39,084 bases of DNA from assembly GCA_018399495.1 (NCBI GenBank), contig JAGYOG010000025.1, forward strand, positions 1 through 39,084, given 5' to 3'. A program made the translations under genes and the position numbers. The notes under the pieces were generated by a model. It was not told the origin of the DNA, did no database searches, and saw only the letters and a program-made list of their open reading frames with translations. The DNA comes from Sphaerochaeta sp. Lineage in GTDB: Bacteria > Spirochaetota > Spirochaetia > Sphaerochaetales > Sphaerochaetaceae. Of this stretch, positions 38,404 to 39,084 are shown piece by piece; position 1 is the stretch's first letter; each line of letters opens with the position of its first letter.

Positions 38404-39084
38404 TCAAGCAACAGGAATCTTTTGGTCCTTCTCTACTTTTAGCAATTGATAGATTGTTGCTGCAAAAGGAACCCCAAACAGAATGCCAGGAATACCAAAG
38501 AGACCACCTCCAAGAATGACGGCAGCGAATACCCATACCCCTGGTAGTCCAACAGAAGTCCCTACCACCCTGGGATAAATGATATTTCCTTCCAGCTGCT
38601 GGAGAATAACCAGAAAGAGTACAAACAGAAGAGCCGTCTGATACCCTTGACTGAAGAGCAGGACGAATCCTATTGCCCCTCCAAGATAGGCACCAACCAA
38701 GGGGATGATGGCTGTCATACCCACTACCGATCCAACGGTCAAGGCATAGGGGAAGCGGAAGAGCAACATTCCGAGTGTACAGAGAGAACCCAAGATGATT
38801 GCTTCTACAAACTGACCCGTGAAGAACTTGCCAAATGTTCTGTTTGCAACTACTTTCACATGCACAATCTTACGGCAGTACTTCTCAGGGATGAAACGTT
38901 CCATCAAATAAGCAAGCTGGGACAGCAACCTGCGCTTACCAAAGAGCAAGTAAATACTAAATACCAAAGCGATGGCACTGTTGACCACCCCATTGATTGC
39001 ACCACCCAAGATAGAAAGCGCGTAGTCTGCAATTTTGGGAGAGGAAGATTTTAAATTTTCTACAAAGGTGTTTATATATCCTTC
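38404..39084 (-). CDS. AI-2E family transporter, C-terminal part (gene runs off the window)
   Basis: 226 codons visible; the frame stays open to the window edge, so the N-terminus lies outside. Multiple membrane helices: AIALVFSIYLLFG, IILGSLCTLGMLLFRFPYAL, GMTAIIPLVGAYLGGAIGFVLL, ALLFVLFLVILQQLEGNIIYPRVVGTSVGLPG (the family's conserved QxxEGN-I-P-VVG), and GGGLFGIPGILFGVPFAATIYQL. Inner-membrane permease of the YdiK/PerM/TqsA superfamily; members export or import small molecules or ions. Downstream lies the operon's regulatory region, transcribed in the same direction. Confidence 0.88.
   Translation of the reverse strand, partial: EGYINTFVENLKSSSPKIADYALSILGGAINGVVNSAIALVFSIYLLFGKRRLLSQLAYLMERFIPEKYCRKIVHVKVVANRTFGKFFTGQFVEAIILGSLCTLGMLLFRFPYALTVGSVVGMTAIIPLVGAYLGGAIGFVLLFSQGYQTALLFVLFLVILQQLEGNIIYPRVVGTSVGLPGVWVFAAVILGGGLFGIPGILFGVPFAATIYQLLKVEKDQKIPVA

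Overview
The window looks like a chromosomal segment of a free-living, fermentative spirochaete close to Sphaerochaeta. This is judged from protein style: periplasmic sugar-binding protein with an LFAQG-type signal peptide, KDG kinase, cupin-type glucose-6-phosphate isomerase, many FGGY and PfkB kinases, and moderate GC with strong GGAGG ribosome-binding sites. No database search was run. There are no rRNA or tRNA genes, IS elements, phage genes or CRISPR arrays that I can see. The content is accessory carbohydrate metabolism.

Layout. 1-9.4 kb holds single genes on both strands: a decayed AraC/GyrI-type regulator, an amidohydrolase, a small unknown protein, a purine nucleoside permease-like secreted protein, a nitronate monooxygenase/FabK-like flavoprotein, a PNPOx-like flavoprotein, an iron-type alcohol dehydrogenase, a KdgF-like cupin, a decayed TIM-barrel sugar epimerase, and an acetolactate decarboxylase that is a predicted lipoprotein with an in-frame TGA near its end. 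9.6-16.5 kb on the plus strand holds a DUF89 protein, an AraC remnant, an RpiR-family regulator with a two-site operator, a decayed 6-phosphogluconate dehydrogenase, KDG kinase, a zinc alcohol dehydrogenase and a Gfo/Idh/MocA oxidoreductase. 16.5-17.6 kb is a self-inhibited Fic protein whose upstream region carries a duplicated dyad. 17.9-24.4 kb is a plus-strand operon: decayed shikimate-dehydrogenase-like gene, cupin phosphoglucose isomerase, UlaG-like lactonase, HutC-type GntR regulator, a DERA-like protein, DeoC, and a sigma-54 activator with GAF, PAS, AAA+ and HTH regions. An internally deleted KDPG aldolase remnant follows. 24.7-27.1 kb on the minus strand holds a 2-hydroxyacid dehydrogenase and an FGGY kinase, divergent from a FucU-type sugar mutarotase.

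The right-hand 10.4 kb (27.7-38.1 kb) is one tightly packed minus-strand operon of ten genes. In order of transcription these are a ribose-type binding protein, ATPase, permease, two tandem xylulokinase-like FGGY kinases, a small histidine-rich protein of unknown family, an aldo/keto reductase, a ribokinase-like PfkB kinase, a cupin and a sorbitol/xylitol-type dehydrogenase. It begins with a near-consensus -24/-12 sigma-54 promoter. The sigma-54 activator encoded 14 kb away in the same window is the obvious candidate regulator. The operon reads as an uptake and catabolic system for a pentose, pentitol or related polyol whose identity is not determined. The window ends inside an AI-2E family membrane protein.

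The window is rich in decay: five clear pseudogenes, one further short remnant and one truncating nonsense codon. They include two Entner-Doudoroff/pentose-phosphate genes (eda, gnd), while most neighbouring genes stay intact. Some lesions are substitutions creating stops, so they are not all homopolymer sequencing errors; the many indels in gnd could partly be errors.
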